Positions 52,534 through 63,042 of a stretch of 64,000 nucleotides of DNA are shown in pieces. Each line of letters opens with the position of its first letter. The stretch's first letter is position 1. Both the position numbers and the translations under genes were made by a program. Origin of the DNA: Paulinella micropora (taxonomy: Eukaryota; Cercozoa; Imbricatea; Euglyphida); NCBI GenBank assembly GCA_009731375.1, contig BJOX01000288.1:250745-314744 (forward strand), read 5' to 3'. The notes under the pieces were generated by a model. That model was not told the origin of the DNA and searched no databases. It worked only from the letters and a program-made list of their open reading frames with translations.

Positions 52534-55159
52534 ATGTCCAAGCAAAAAAAAATCGCCGATGTTGACCCGTATGAAGTGTATAAAGAAGAAGAATGGCACC
52601 TTCCGGGCTACAATTTCAACGGCAAAGGGACGAATATGAGAGATCGTTTCGCATTAAGTTATAATGGTAGAATGGGCACTAAATCGTTTCAGTAAATAGA
52701 ATTGATTATGGAGCAGTTAGACATGATCTTATGTATATGTCGCCAGATGAGATAGTCAGATATTTCGTGGATTTAATTTACGTGGCAAATGTGGATAAAG
52801 CAAGAAATGATCATAATGCTCCTCACGCAATAGTAAGCAAAATGGTTATAAGTGGTAAAGCTATGGGAAGATTTGTGTGGGAAGCACTTAAGTTAAATAA
52901 GGCTATTCAACACCCTTTAAACAAAGATAAATCATTGATGGAAGAAATAACATTAATGATGCGAGAATGGAAAACATCCACAGAAGTTCTCAAATATATG
53001 GTCACAAAACTTCCATCTGTTTTTGGTGGAACAGTGACACGGCGGATGGTGGGTGGTGCAAGCAGGAACCATATGAATCGCGTGTGGAGGGAATTAAAAT
53101 CAAACTTAAAATATGCGATATTCGCCTATGCTATTCAAGGAAAACATACTATTACTGCACCTTTTGAAATGGCATATGGTGCATATGACGATCCAGAAAA
53201 ATACAAAAAGTTAAAACAATGGTTGATGCGCTCATGGTTAAGCATGATAAATATTTATCAGATGTTGGTTATTTTGATGATGATGGCGATTTTGTCATTA
53301 AAGCAAATATTAATAAACAAAAGGCTGAAATAGATTACAAAGATTTCTTCGGAGATTGGCACGAATATGCTACTAAAGTAAGTTCTACATATTATCCAAA
53401 ATTGATAAATAATGAAGACTTGTCAAAAGCCTCAAATATTGAAGTTGAACGGAAAAATAACGAATTGACGCAAATATCTAACGAAAAAGATGAACCCCTC
53501 AAAATTGATAATATTCTTAAAAATATAACCATCTTATTCCGCGAGTGAAAAGATAATCGCAAACCCTACACAACTTCAAACCTTATCACCACCGCCCAAA
53601 TCAATACCATCACCGACCTTGCCTAAACCAATACCATCACCCAGTTTGACCGCATCGTCTAGTTCGCAGGCCTTACCTAAATCAATACCATCACCCAGTT
53701 TAACCGTGTCGTCTAGTCCATCGGAAACAATAAAAAACGAAAATAATAATATTAATATTAATATAACCTCAGAAAAAATGACTACGCCAGCCGAAATAAA
53801 ATATGACCAACGAGCGCGGAAGCACATGGTGAATTCCATTGACTCATTACTCGGAGATTTTGATGAACAAACTGCTCAGAAAATAAAAGAGCAATACATT
53901 CAAAGCATCAATGCTGCCTCAACCAAAGCAAAAATTAATCCTGCTGTATGGAAAGGGAAAAGTATTAAGGATATTGAATCGCATGCAACTAGATCTGCGG
54001 GAGTGAAATTACAACAATTAAATGCTTACAGAGACACACTACTTTTTGGAATTAGAGATAAACATAAATCTTAACTTACAAAAGAGCAAAAAATGCAGAG
54101 GGTTGCATCAATCGCTAATCCAAAAAAGAGAACACGAGTAAGAAAATCCGTTACAGAGTTAAAAGCGGAGTATGATAAATACAAAAGTGAAATAAAAGAC
54201 GAACAAGAAATTGGTCAAGTTAAAGAATTATACAAAAAGGCGGTACAAGCTTACACAGCCAACAATATGAAAGAAGGAGATACTTTATTTGAAGAAATGA
54301 AAAAGACTGCACTACCATTGGTGAAAAAATAGAAATGCCACCGCCTCAAGATGATAATACAGCACCACCTCAAGATGATAGTGAAGCATCCGCAATACCT
54401 CAAGATGATAGTAAAGCACTTGTACCTGTACCAGACCCCGCAGAAGAACCGCCCGCGGATGAGAAAGCACCCGCAGATGAGGTAGTTCAAACGGGAGTGT
54501 ATAAAAGCGGAACTAAGGCAGGATTACCATTTTATGAGAAAAAAACCATAGTTGATGATGCTACATTGAAAGAGTACAAAGAAAATCCAGACCCCGACCC
54601 TTCCACAACACCCAATCAGGCACTGGTTGATTCCATGCGATCCATTGACGATTTTGTTGATAAACTCATGGGAAAATCGCCCGCAGAACAAAAGAAGGAA
54701 CTCTCAAATCTGTTTCGCTTCATTACACCATCTGATCAGAATGGGGGGATCGGCACTAATAAAACCAACATACTGCTTAAAGGAAACAAGGAACGGGAGG
54801 ATCGTGTGCTAGATGCGCCAATGTATGAACTTTATGACAATACTCAATTCGGCAACACTAGCAACAATATGATTATGAACCGCTATAACAGGGCAGTTAT
54901 GAATAAACGAGCATCTGACAGAGTCCGTATGCCGTCCGTTAGATCCCGGTTGGTTAAAAACTTCAAAGCGGAAATTCCACCACAAATACAAACAAGGGCA
55001 GAAAAGAAAGATTTTAAACCGCTAATTAACCCGCCCTCTGACTATTCTTGTGGAAGCCCGTATTCTCCATTCTTCCACAATTACGCCCATCATCCTATGC
55101 CGTGGGGTGTTGAATATCATAATTACAGACATAATCAAAACTATTTTATTAATGCTTAA
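52534..55159 (+). pseudogene. Large virion protein with phospholipase A2-like module, alternative version (E2)
   Basis: It starts 52534 (MSKQKKIADVDPYE). Residues about 22-75 carry LPGYNFNGKGT (calcium-loop-like) and, after a stop and frameshift near 52694, VRHDLMYMSPDE, the HD motif of parvovirus-type PLA2. Helical parts follow (52731-53548). A Pro/Ser linker with a repeat of about 57 bases lies at 53600-53720, and a Lys-rich helical stretch at 53779-54332 (a TAA at 54072 in the same frame). The intact C-terminal reading 54335-55159 is conserved with E1. The N-terminal two thirds of E1 and E2 are unrelated apart from the PLA2 motif. Confidence 0.6.
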
Positions 55160-55168
55160 ATATAACAA

Positions 55169-56036
55169 ATGAAGCGCGGACTTAGACCGAATAGATTACC
55201 AAGAAAAACACTTTTACGAACTGCATTAGAAGGAAGCGAAATTGAACAATTACATGAACATGAGTTTCAAGTCAGCCGACCGGTTATAACTGAATTACCA
55301 AAAGAAGAACAGAAGTTCAAAAAGGGGCTGAAAATTGAAGCAATTGACTCCAAACGTGATAGTGTTAAAGAGAAGCCGATACAAAAAGGTGATATTCTTC
55401 CCGGAATGGGATAATTATTTATTATATGCGGTGCAACTGGGAGTGGGAAGTCAGTTATGGTTGCTAATCTGTTAGGCAATAAGCACATGCTTAAGGGTTG
55501 GTGGGACGACATTTATATGTTTTGATTTTCTCCTTCTAAGATGCTCACGGACATTTTGAAACTGAAAGACGATCATATCATAAGAGAAGATAGTCCAGAA
55601 TTATTACGAAAAATCTTGGACGAACAAAAAAGCAAGATAGAAGCGAAGGTATGAAAAAGCACCAAAGATATTAATAATATGTGATGATGTTGCTCAATCT
55701 CGTAAATTTCTTAAACACGAAGTTTTACAAATAGCATTCGTCTCAACACACGCGAAGGTATCCGTTTGGTTTACTACTCAATCATATATGCAAATCCCGC
55801 GAAATGTAAGAATTAATGCGCATTATATTGCTATATTTTCGGGTGTGAAGCGATCAGAGATTGAACGAATAAAGACGGAACACGAAAGCCAGTATTTAAA
55901 CGATAAGGAAATGGATCAATTGATTAGACACGCAACAGCAGACCCTTATTCATTTTTATTTATTAATAATAGAGTCGCCGATAAACGACAAGTATTTAGA
56001 AAAAATTTTGACACTATTTTACACTTAAAAAAATAA
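55169..56036 (+). pseudogene. Packaging ATPase, FtsK/HerA type, disrupted (E2)
   Basis: 55169-55414 is the N-terminal part. After a stop, Walker A CGATGSGKSVM lies near 55430-55462, followed by further stops near 55525 and 55655. 55788-56036 carries the C-terminal domain. Motifs (VSTHAKVSVWFTTQSYMQIP, INAHYIAIFSG) match E1. The ATPase would power genome packaging. Confidence 0.8.
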
Positions 56037-56052
56037 TATTATTTATATAGCA

Positions 56053-56532
56053 ATGAGTAAGTTATTTACTACACCATACATGCAGGCGATCTCTATTTAT
56101 CGTCAGCAGAATGGAATTAATGGAATGTTTACCCCAAAGAAAGGCTCACCTGAATATATATCTATAATTCAAATCAGTGACAAAATTAAATCTGGAGAAA
56201 TTCCAGCTCAACTTAAACCAAGAGCACCACGAAAAAAGAAAATACAAGCCCCGGCCGATGTCTCGCCGATAGAAACTGACTCATCTAAATCTGCCGACCT
56301 TTCGTTAAACAGAAAAACACCCGATTTACAGCCAAATCCAGTATCAAATACGGCACCACCTCCAAATGCCTTACCCATAGAAACAACTCCCGCAGCACCA
56401 CCAGTGGAAACACACTCAGAAGGACTAACAGAAGCGGAGTTTGAAGAACTTGATAAACGAACATTAAATTCTGAAACTTACAAAGACCTTATGCATTTAA
56501 TTAATTTTATGAAGAAGAACAAAATCGGATAA
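56053..56532 (+). CDS. Basic protein with KKGSPEY motif (E2)
   Basis: 159 codons, intact. The first 55 residues hold an aromatic helix (YMQAISIYRQQNG) and KKGSPEYISI. A Lys/Arg patch (PRAPRKKKIQ) precedes a Pro-rich linker and a short acidic helix. It resembles small HMG- or YABBY-like DNA-associated proteins of large DNA viruses; this is a pattern impression only. It lies between ATPase and capsid genes. Confidence 0.65.
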   Translation: MSKLFTTPYMQAISIYRQQNGINGMFTPKKGSPEYISIIQISDKIKSGEIPAQLKPRAPRKKKIQAPADVSPIETDSSKSADLSLNRKTPDLQPNPVSNTAPPPNALPIETTPAAPPVETHSEGLTEAEFEELDKRTLNSETYKDLMHLINFMKKNKIG

Positions 56533-56542
56533 ATAATATATA

Positions 56543-56944
56543 ATGATTAAAAACACACGTGCCGCCAATAAATTGTCCAACGAGTTTATTAATAAACTCA
56601 ATGAAGCAAACAGGGCGGTGAGTGATGCCATGTCATTGAACCATTTTGAACTATGGTCTAGTAGGGGTGCCCCTCTTGTAAATCAAGACCTTACGGAATA
56701 TTCAAATTTGTATCCAGTTGATATATAATTTACAAAATTTCTTACCAGATATTAGCGATAAGGGACATCGGACGTTGTTGATTTGGACACTGCCGTGTCT
56801 AGTTTGAAATTTTTACAAAAAGCCGTGAAGAATGCTACATCTAGGGAGTATCAACTTGACAGCGGAAAAGCCACAGATACTTCTTTAAGTTCAATACGAG
56901 AAGATGTAAGACAAATAAAAAATACATTTGTGTCAGATGAATAA
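56543..56944 (+). pseudogene. Conserved small virion-type protein, disrupted (E2)
   Basis: Homologue of E1 15667-16065. The first reading ends at 56728, after which the conserved DVVDLDTAVSSL segment is present near 56772 in another frame and the coiled-coil end continues to 56944. It lies directly upstream of the MCP. Confidence 0.7.
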
Positions 56945-57005
56945 AATGATTAATTTTTGAAAATAAATATTTTTTAATAATAATATAAGCGAGCGTATTT
57001 TTACA

Positions 57006-58419
57006 ATGAGTGAAACCAAGGACATGAAGAACACCGAGGAGTTGATGTCCCTCAACAACCTCAAGTATGAGTTGCCGGCAAATCTGGCACTCACTGAACA
57101 GGGAAGCATCTTTAAGAAGGACTTCTCCAATCAGCAGACTTACACTAGTTCGTAAGGGACTGAAATGATTTTTATATTGCAGGCAAGCACTGATTTTGTT
57201 TATGGAAAAAATAGTTATGTCGTTTGATATCAAAGCGGATGGATTGGTTACGACCGCAGGGAATAACTGTGGTATTGGTTTCCTAAATACTCCCGCTACC
57301 GCTATTTTTGAAAGATTTCTGCTAGAAAGTAAGGATGGAAGCGAACTTGAACGAATTGAAGATTTGAGCAAGATGGTGCGAAATATTCTCCCATGGCATT
57401 ATCCTCTTGCTTATCGCGGTCAGGCACAGATGGCAGGACAACACGAATCTCTATCTGTTAGCAATGGTATTGGTGCTACTAGTGATGTTTCTAACTTTGC
57501 CGTTAAGACTGTCGTAGGCACTGGTAATTATTTGAAGGTTTGTATTCCTCTTCATTATTTCTCAGGAGTATTTAATGAGGAAACTCTCATTCCTCCTTCT
57601 TTGATTAGTGGTATGAGACTTCGTTTGACATTTGCACCGCCTCAGGAAGCATTGTCCGTTATTGGCACCACTGACGGAAAGGCGGCTGCTGGTTTAAACG
57701 GCACTGCTTTGACTTACACCGTATCAAATCCGGTTGTTATGTTGGAGACATTCTCTCTTGCTCCCGCCGTTCAAAGAAATATTCTAGAACAGATGGGAAG
57801 TACGGATGGGCTTCCATACACTTATGAAACATATTATAACCAAAAGGCGAATCCGGGCACTTCCGATGATTTTAATCTTCAAGTAAATAAAGCCGTTGCT
57901 CGTGCTCAGTGCTTGTATATCGTCACGCAAAATGTGCTCGCAGATAACGTTGGTATTGATAACCTTGGAACTGTTCAAATGCCTTATAAGCAGTATCAAT
58001 GCCGTATTGGTGATTGGTATGCTCCGCAACAGAAGATGGAACTTGGAGGAAGCACCGATACTCTTGCCGCCGTTCAACGAGGATGTGCAGAATTGTATAT
58101 CAACAATCTTCAATCGACTATGGGGATTCGTGATGCTTATATGACTTCTTCTGTCTCACTTGAAAACTTTCGCAAGTTTTATGGCGATTCGGATGTTACT
58201 GCAACGACCACTAATGGTGGATTTGCAACCATTATCCAAACTCTCAATCAGTCGCCACACATTGGAGCGTCTGGTCTCGCAGTCAATAATTCGCGAACTG
58301 CTGAAGTTACTCTTCGTTATGCTGCAGATTATGATGGTAATCGTGCCATCACTGCTTGGTTGAAATTATCAAAGTCGCGTCTATCTATCCAAGTCGTGCG
58401 GTTGTTAAGCAGTGATTAA
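57006..58419 (+). pseudogene. Major capsid protein, disrupted (E2)
   Basis: About 470 codons. It starts MSETKDMKNTEELM at 57006. A TAA near 57154 and a 2-base loss near 57218 break the N-terminal part, but 57196-58419 is open for 407 codons. Shared landmarks are FERFLLESKDGSELER, CIPLHYFSGVFNEE, IPPSLISGMRLRLTFAPP and QCRIGDWYAPQQKMELGG. A shift near 58370 alters the last 15 residues relative to E1. These features match PLV-type double jelly-roll capsids. It would self-assemble into the icosahedral shell. Confidence 0.85.
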
Positions 58420-58439
58420 ATGTAAGCCTTATATATTCA

Positions 58440-58464
58440 AAATCTCTCTTAGTATGTGTAGTTT
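58440..58464. promoter_or_regulatory. Internal copy of the terminal palindrome arm
   Basis: 25 bases between the capsid and penton-like genes match 22 of 25 bases of 41868-41892 (right arm of the terminal palindrome and flanking). E1 lacks it at the equivalent place. It could be an enzyme-binding half-site or leftover from recombination. Confidence 0.55.
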
Positions 58465-58532
58465 AAACAAAAAAGATAAAAAATTAAAAATTAGAATAAT
58501 ATATTTTATAATATAGCAAAGTCATTTACAAT

Positions 58533-59264
58533 ATGCAATTTGGAATATGAAAAGCGAACGAAAAAAATTTCCTCCTTCGTGTCTCCTCAAGTGATAAAAC
58601 AGAATCAAAATCCGCTTCTACTCACAATGGCCGGTTCGTCGTTGATCTCCCAGCAACTGGTCGTAATACTGATATAATCAGTGCTTATGTCGTAAAGAGT
58701 ATCTCCATTCCAAATGTTTTCCCAAACATACCGAGTTATGCCAACACTCTTACATTGATTAAAACAACTGGATCCGCTACAAAAACGGCAATCGTAACAG
58801 AAAATCAATACACCATTGATACATTTATTAACGCCCTTCAAACTGCAGTCAATTCAGCAATTGCCCCAGACTCCGTAGTTATAACTTTGAACTCCGTTAA
58901 TAAATTGAATTTCGCATTCACTGATGATACGTATGCTTTTGATTATGATAATAGCACGATTGAGTAGCACGATGCAATCTATCGTGAATTTAATCGGTGA
59001 AACGGCCGTTTATAATCAAAGTCGCGCATTGAATCAGTCTGGTTTAGTTGAAGCAAATGGTAATTTCTCTGTCATTGGTAAAGAATCTAGATAAGCCGTT
59101 TGGAGTTCTTTGAATCGTCAAACGATGTTGCCGATTACGTGTCATTTAATACGACGAAAAGTTTAAGATCTATTGATATTGTCGTTAGAAATGCGCAAGG
59201 CGTCGTGCTCGAACTGCCTGTCAATTTTGAGGTTTCAATTCTCTTGAAGGCCTATCATGCTTAA
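58533..59264 (+). pseudogene. Penton / minor capsid-like protein, disrupted (E2)
   Basis: Homologue of E1 13268-14057. The N-terminal end is broken (stop near 58548) and the start differs from that of E1. Conserved NGRFVVDLPATGR, SAYVVKSISIPNVFPN and ENQYTIDTFINAL segments are present, with further frame breaks near 58965 and 59090. The last part ends LELPVNFEVSILLKAYHA. It follows the MCP. Confidence 0.65.
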
Positions 59265-59340
59265 CAAAAATGGAAATAAAACATTTATTTTTTAATTATA
59301 TCTTAAAGGTATGATAAAATATATGTAAAGATAAAAAACG

Positions 59341-59862
59341 ATGCCCGACTGTAAACAAGGAAAAATATATAGCCTTAGGTCTTATCAAACTGTTCAAGTC
59401 TATATCGGTTCAACTATTCAACCATTGTATAAGCGATTATATGCACACAAAAAAGACTACGAAAAATGGATGAATGGTACTTATAATTACGTATCTTCTT
59501 ATGAAATAGTCAAATATGATGATGCGTATGTTGAATTAGTCAAAGAATATCCGTGCGAAAATAAGATGCAATCGGATAAACGAGAAGGTGAAATAATTAG
59601 GACTACAGAAAATTGTGTGAATAAAAGAATAGCAGGTAGAACCCAAAAGGAGTATTATCAAGACAATAAGGATTACATATCGCAAAAAGGGAAAAATATC
59701 GCGAGAACAATAAGGATTACATATCGCAAAAAGGGAAAAAAATATCGCGAGAACAATAGGGATTGCATATCGCAACAAAGGAAAGGATATCGTGAAGAAA
59801 ATAAAGATAAAGTGTCGCAACAAAAAAAGGTAAATTATCATAAAAACAATCCAACGGTTTAG
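59341..59862 (+). pseudogene. GIY-YIG nuclease without zinc finger (E2)
   Basis: 173 codons. GKIYSL and VYIGST motifs are intact, with YKRLYAHK following. The helical repeat region begins RIAGRTQKEYYQDNK, then a local frame slip near 59700-59740 changes the repeats. The C-terminal zinc finger of the E1 homologue is missing. It lies between the penton-like gene and the 59886 gene, in a position where E1 has no nuclease. It may be active if the slip is only a sequencing error. Confidence 0.75.
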
Positions 59863-59885
59863 CCACATTTGGAATATAAAAAATA

Positions 59886-60113
59886 ATGAGATTTATAGAA
59901 AATTTAAATGTGTTATTTATTTTTATAAGAAATATTAACTTGCGGCGACAACAACAGCGTAAACGCCTAATCCCCTGCGGTGTCAATATTGATCAATTCT
60001 ACATATATTTAAAGAAAAATCACACACCTATAACAGAAAAATTAATCAAGAACAAGGATTTTGAATATATAAAAAAAATGTCAATAGAGATAGAAAATAA
60101 AGTTGATAAATAA
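59886..60113 (+). CDS. Small basic protein (E2)
   Basis: 75 codons with an aliphatic N-terminus (NVLFIFIRNINLRRQQQRKR) and a charged helical end. It is homologous to the degraded E1 13010-13215. It could be membrane-associated at its N-terminus. The gene is intact here. Function unknown. Confidence 0.6.
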   Translation: MRFIENLNVLFIFIRNINLRRQQQRKRLIPCGVNIDQFYIYLKKNHTPITEKLIKNKDFEYIKKMSIEIENKVDK

Positions 60114-60127
60114 ACATAAATAAAACG

Positions 60128-60159
<32 letters not shown>

Positions 60160-60178
60160 TTNNNNNNNNNNTTTTTGT
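60114..60178. other. Poly-T run and gap between convergent genes
   Basis: A run of 29 T at 60128-60156 and 10 N (60162-60171). Length is uncertain. It lies at the convergent 3' ends, so it may serve as a terminator region. Confidence 0.7.
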
Positions 60179-61409
60179 TTAGATGATGTCTTCAATCCAC
60201 TTTAATGAAACATAAATGTTTGCAGTTCCACCACTTGTATTTTGTGCGGATATGGTAAATGTCTTACTTGGTCCTATCTTGATATTATATTGAGACAAAT
60301 CAATGTATATTGATGAACCACCAGATAATACATATGTAAATATCACACTTCCGCCCGTTCTTGTAGTTCCTGCTGTATGTACTTCGGCCAATGATGGGGC
60401 GGTATCGTAATTTGAATAAGAAGGTGTTCCTCCCAATGTGGTATTAAGAATAATTCTAGCTATACATGTTTTAGTGTCTGAATTGCTGATACATAAATTC
60501 TCAAAGTAAATTATGTTATAGTTTGTTTTGCTGTTAAATGTGGCGCGGTTTCTGATGGTAAATATAGCATTCTCAGTTGCTCCTATACTCTTGACATTAT
60601 CATACGAATTAGTTATAGCAATAGTCCGATCAATTTGCCCTTCAACCGCCAAAAACATGCTCGCCGTTTTCATAACAATGGATGCGAGACTTGACGAATA
60701 TGCCTTCGCATAAATAGCAAACGCCGCCTGATCTAATGATGGAGTGGTAGCAGTGCTCGCGTATTTAATTGAATAAATTACTTCCATTCGTCCAGTTCGC
60801 GGATTTTCAATTTTGAATGTAGTTTGACCGCTACCCAGATATTGAACAACTATTTCAAACACATTCAATTTAGTAAAATCAATCGCGGGGAAGTTTCCAG
60901 TATCATTACATTTATCAACATTCCAAGCATATTGACTAACCACATTTTCCACATTTCCTGCCGTTCTTACAACAGACATTCCCAAGTTTAATTGTCTAAA
61001 CATAAATTGTCTGTTGGTGTGCCTATGCCAATATCGCAATTGAAACTATCTGCTGCAATGGATGACGGAAACAATGCGGAAAATCTAGCAACTAAGCCCA
61101 TACCACTTCTGTATTTTGCTCGTTCAATAGTCATGATCTGTGCGGTTGAATTACCTGAGGCCGATGTGGTCAAAACCGCCATTGAATTAGCAGTTGATAC
61201 CACCCCGCCATTTGTTGCGGTTTTGTCAAAAAATCGCGTATTAATACCATATGTAAATACATTTTGTAATACTGGAGACAAAGTGGCCGTTCGCAATTCT
61301 CCGAAGGCGGTTGTTGGTAAAGCATCTTTTATGCTATCTATTGATAAAGAAGAAGAGACGATGTAATTGATGACGATGGTGTATTCGTGCTTTGACCGAA
61401 AAGGTTCAT
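60179..61409 (-). pseudogene. Capsid-associated protein beginning MNLFGQS, disrupted (E2)
   Basis: Homologue of E1 11757-12988, about 410 codons. 60179-61039 and 60988-61296 overlap across a slip near 61000, and another slip lies near 61360 between the MNLFGQS start (61409) and the body. Beta-rich. It shares a 24-base AT-rich divergent promoter with 61434. A capsid-vertex role is inferred. Confidence 0.6.
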
Positions 61410-61433
61410 TTTATATTTTATATTATATAAAAT
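61410..61433. promoter_or_regulatory. 24-bp divergent promoter region (E2)
   Basis: Only 24 bases of A/T between two divergent start codons ('ttatattttatattatataa'). Promoters must lie within or overlap the starts, so leaders are very short or absent. Confidence 0.6.
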
Positions 61434-61712
61434 ATGTCATGGATAATAATACGCGAATTGCCAAGCGATATAGTTGGACACATAAAAACATTTGTTTATT
61501 CAGAAATGTCCCAGCAGAATTATAAAAAAGAATTTTGTAATATATGCGGTTTGTCTCGCAAATTCCAATCACATCCCCCTATTATAGCAGTTGATATTGA
61601 TAATGTAGATGGTGTCCAGTTTTTCACAATCTGTTCCATTAATTGCTACAGACGAGAGTCTAATATTAGAGCAAGATACCGCGAGCCGCCTTTAATCGTT
61701 GTTAAAAATTAA
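61434..61712 (+). CDS. F-box-like zinc-finger small protein (E2)
   Basis: 92 codons, intact. The N-terminal ELPSDIVGHIKTFVY is F-box-like, followed by CNICGLSRKF and CSINCYRRES Cys pairs. Paralogue of E1 9886-10098 and homologue of 11457-11731. Its stop overlaps the convergent recombinase stop (4 bases, TTAA). It might recruit ubiquitin ligase components, but no direct support exists. Confidence 0.65.
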   Translation: MSWIIIRELPSDIVGHIKTFVYSEMSQQNYKKEFCNICGLSRKFQSHPPIIAVDIDNVDGVQFFTICSINCYRRESNIRARYREPPLIVVKN

Positions 61713-63020
61713 TCTTTTTGTTTAAGTAATCTCGCAATCCCTCGCACTGGTGTTGTTTCTGCCGATTGTTCTTCTTGTGGTTTTGCTTCTTTTTTCTCTT
61801 TGATAAATGCGTTTACAATACGGCGCCAATCTTGCTTAATTGTCGTAGTTTAGTATTTGTTATTCTCCCCCCATGATCATTATAAATCTGCTCAAGCAAT
61901 TTATACTTATCCTCTCTGCTAGCCCTTTTGCCTAATGTTTGATATTTGCTTTCTGCCGTGTCGTTTTCGCTTTCAGTTTCATTAATATTATTTAAATTCA
62001 GACATAAATCTATTTTGCGTCTCAACTCCTCTGATTCTGTTTTAATCCCTTCTGCTTTTATTTCTTCAGGGTCGGCCACATTCCCCCATGAATAACTAAA
62101 TGAAGTCAGTAAATCGCCGTGTCCCAATACATTGCTTACCCACGTATTAAAATTCTCTAATTTCGGATTGGCAAAATTACTATACGACAAACTAGCATAT
62201 AGTTTTCGAAACATACTACTTTTCTGCGTGTATTCCGATAGCCAAGGGAAGATTTTGATAATTCTTTTGTTTAGTTCATTATTCTTTTATTTATCAAGCA
62301 CACCCTCATTGTTGATAATAACTGCTTTTTTCTTTTTGAAAGGTTTCCGTATTGAATTTACCTTTTCTATTACGAATTCAGGAGTAAAAAGGACAGCAGG
62401 CCTCTCAGTCCAATTCTTTTTTGTCCTTCTCTTTTCTTTGCCAGGTTATTTACCCTCAGCCAACTTGTCTTATCTGGTATCAATTCATATGTGTTTTTGT
62501 CAAATATTTCCACAGGCCTTGCTCCAATTGCTATCATCAAAGCAAGTAGTTTAAGATAAGGATCATTACTTAATATCATATCATTCATTTTAGCCATTAC
62601 ATCGCGAACATCAATTTGTATTTTTTGTTCATTTTTTGCTTTGACATCTTTCTTATACCCCTCAACAATATCAATCCGCTCGTCTTCATTCAGATTAAAA
62701 TATTTATCCAGTTTGCTCATTTCATATACTTTTTCACTTTGATGAGGCTCTATTGCTTTTTTTCTCACCTCAGAAAATCTTTGTCTTCTACTATTCAAAT
62801 TAGGATACACAATAGCATATTTCGGATATATGACTCTTAGTGCCTCAAGTGCCTCTTCATCACTCGTTGGTGTGCTAAATAGCGATATAATAGCATTATG
62901 AAAGGCAACACTTGGTTTCAACTCACTATCGTAGAAGTTGGACACGACTTCATAAATTTTATTTTCAGTAGTAGCAACTTTTAACTGCCTAACAAATTTC
63001 CTGTCATCTTCGCTCCACAT
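61709..63020 (-). pseudogene. Protelomerase (telomere resolvase)-like tyrosine recombinase, disrupted (E2)
   Basis: It starts MWSEDDRKFVRQ at 63020. The first 216 codons are open and contain the helical arm-type N-terminus and IAIGARPVEIF with the first catalytic Arg. The frame slips near 62430 (just after the KKREGQKR hairpin), 62280 and 61815. Reading on, FRKLYASLSYSNF (second Arg), NTWVSNVLGHGDLLTSFSY (His and Tyr nine apart) and a charged C-terminus follow. This is the architecture of enzymes that cut at a palindrome and reseal each strand into hairpin ends. It lies beside the right TIR in E2, as in E1. Confidence 0.75.
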
Positions 63021-63042
63021 CCTCAGTATATATTAGACAAGT

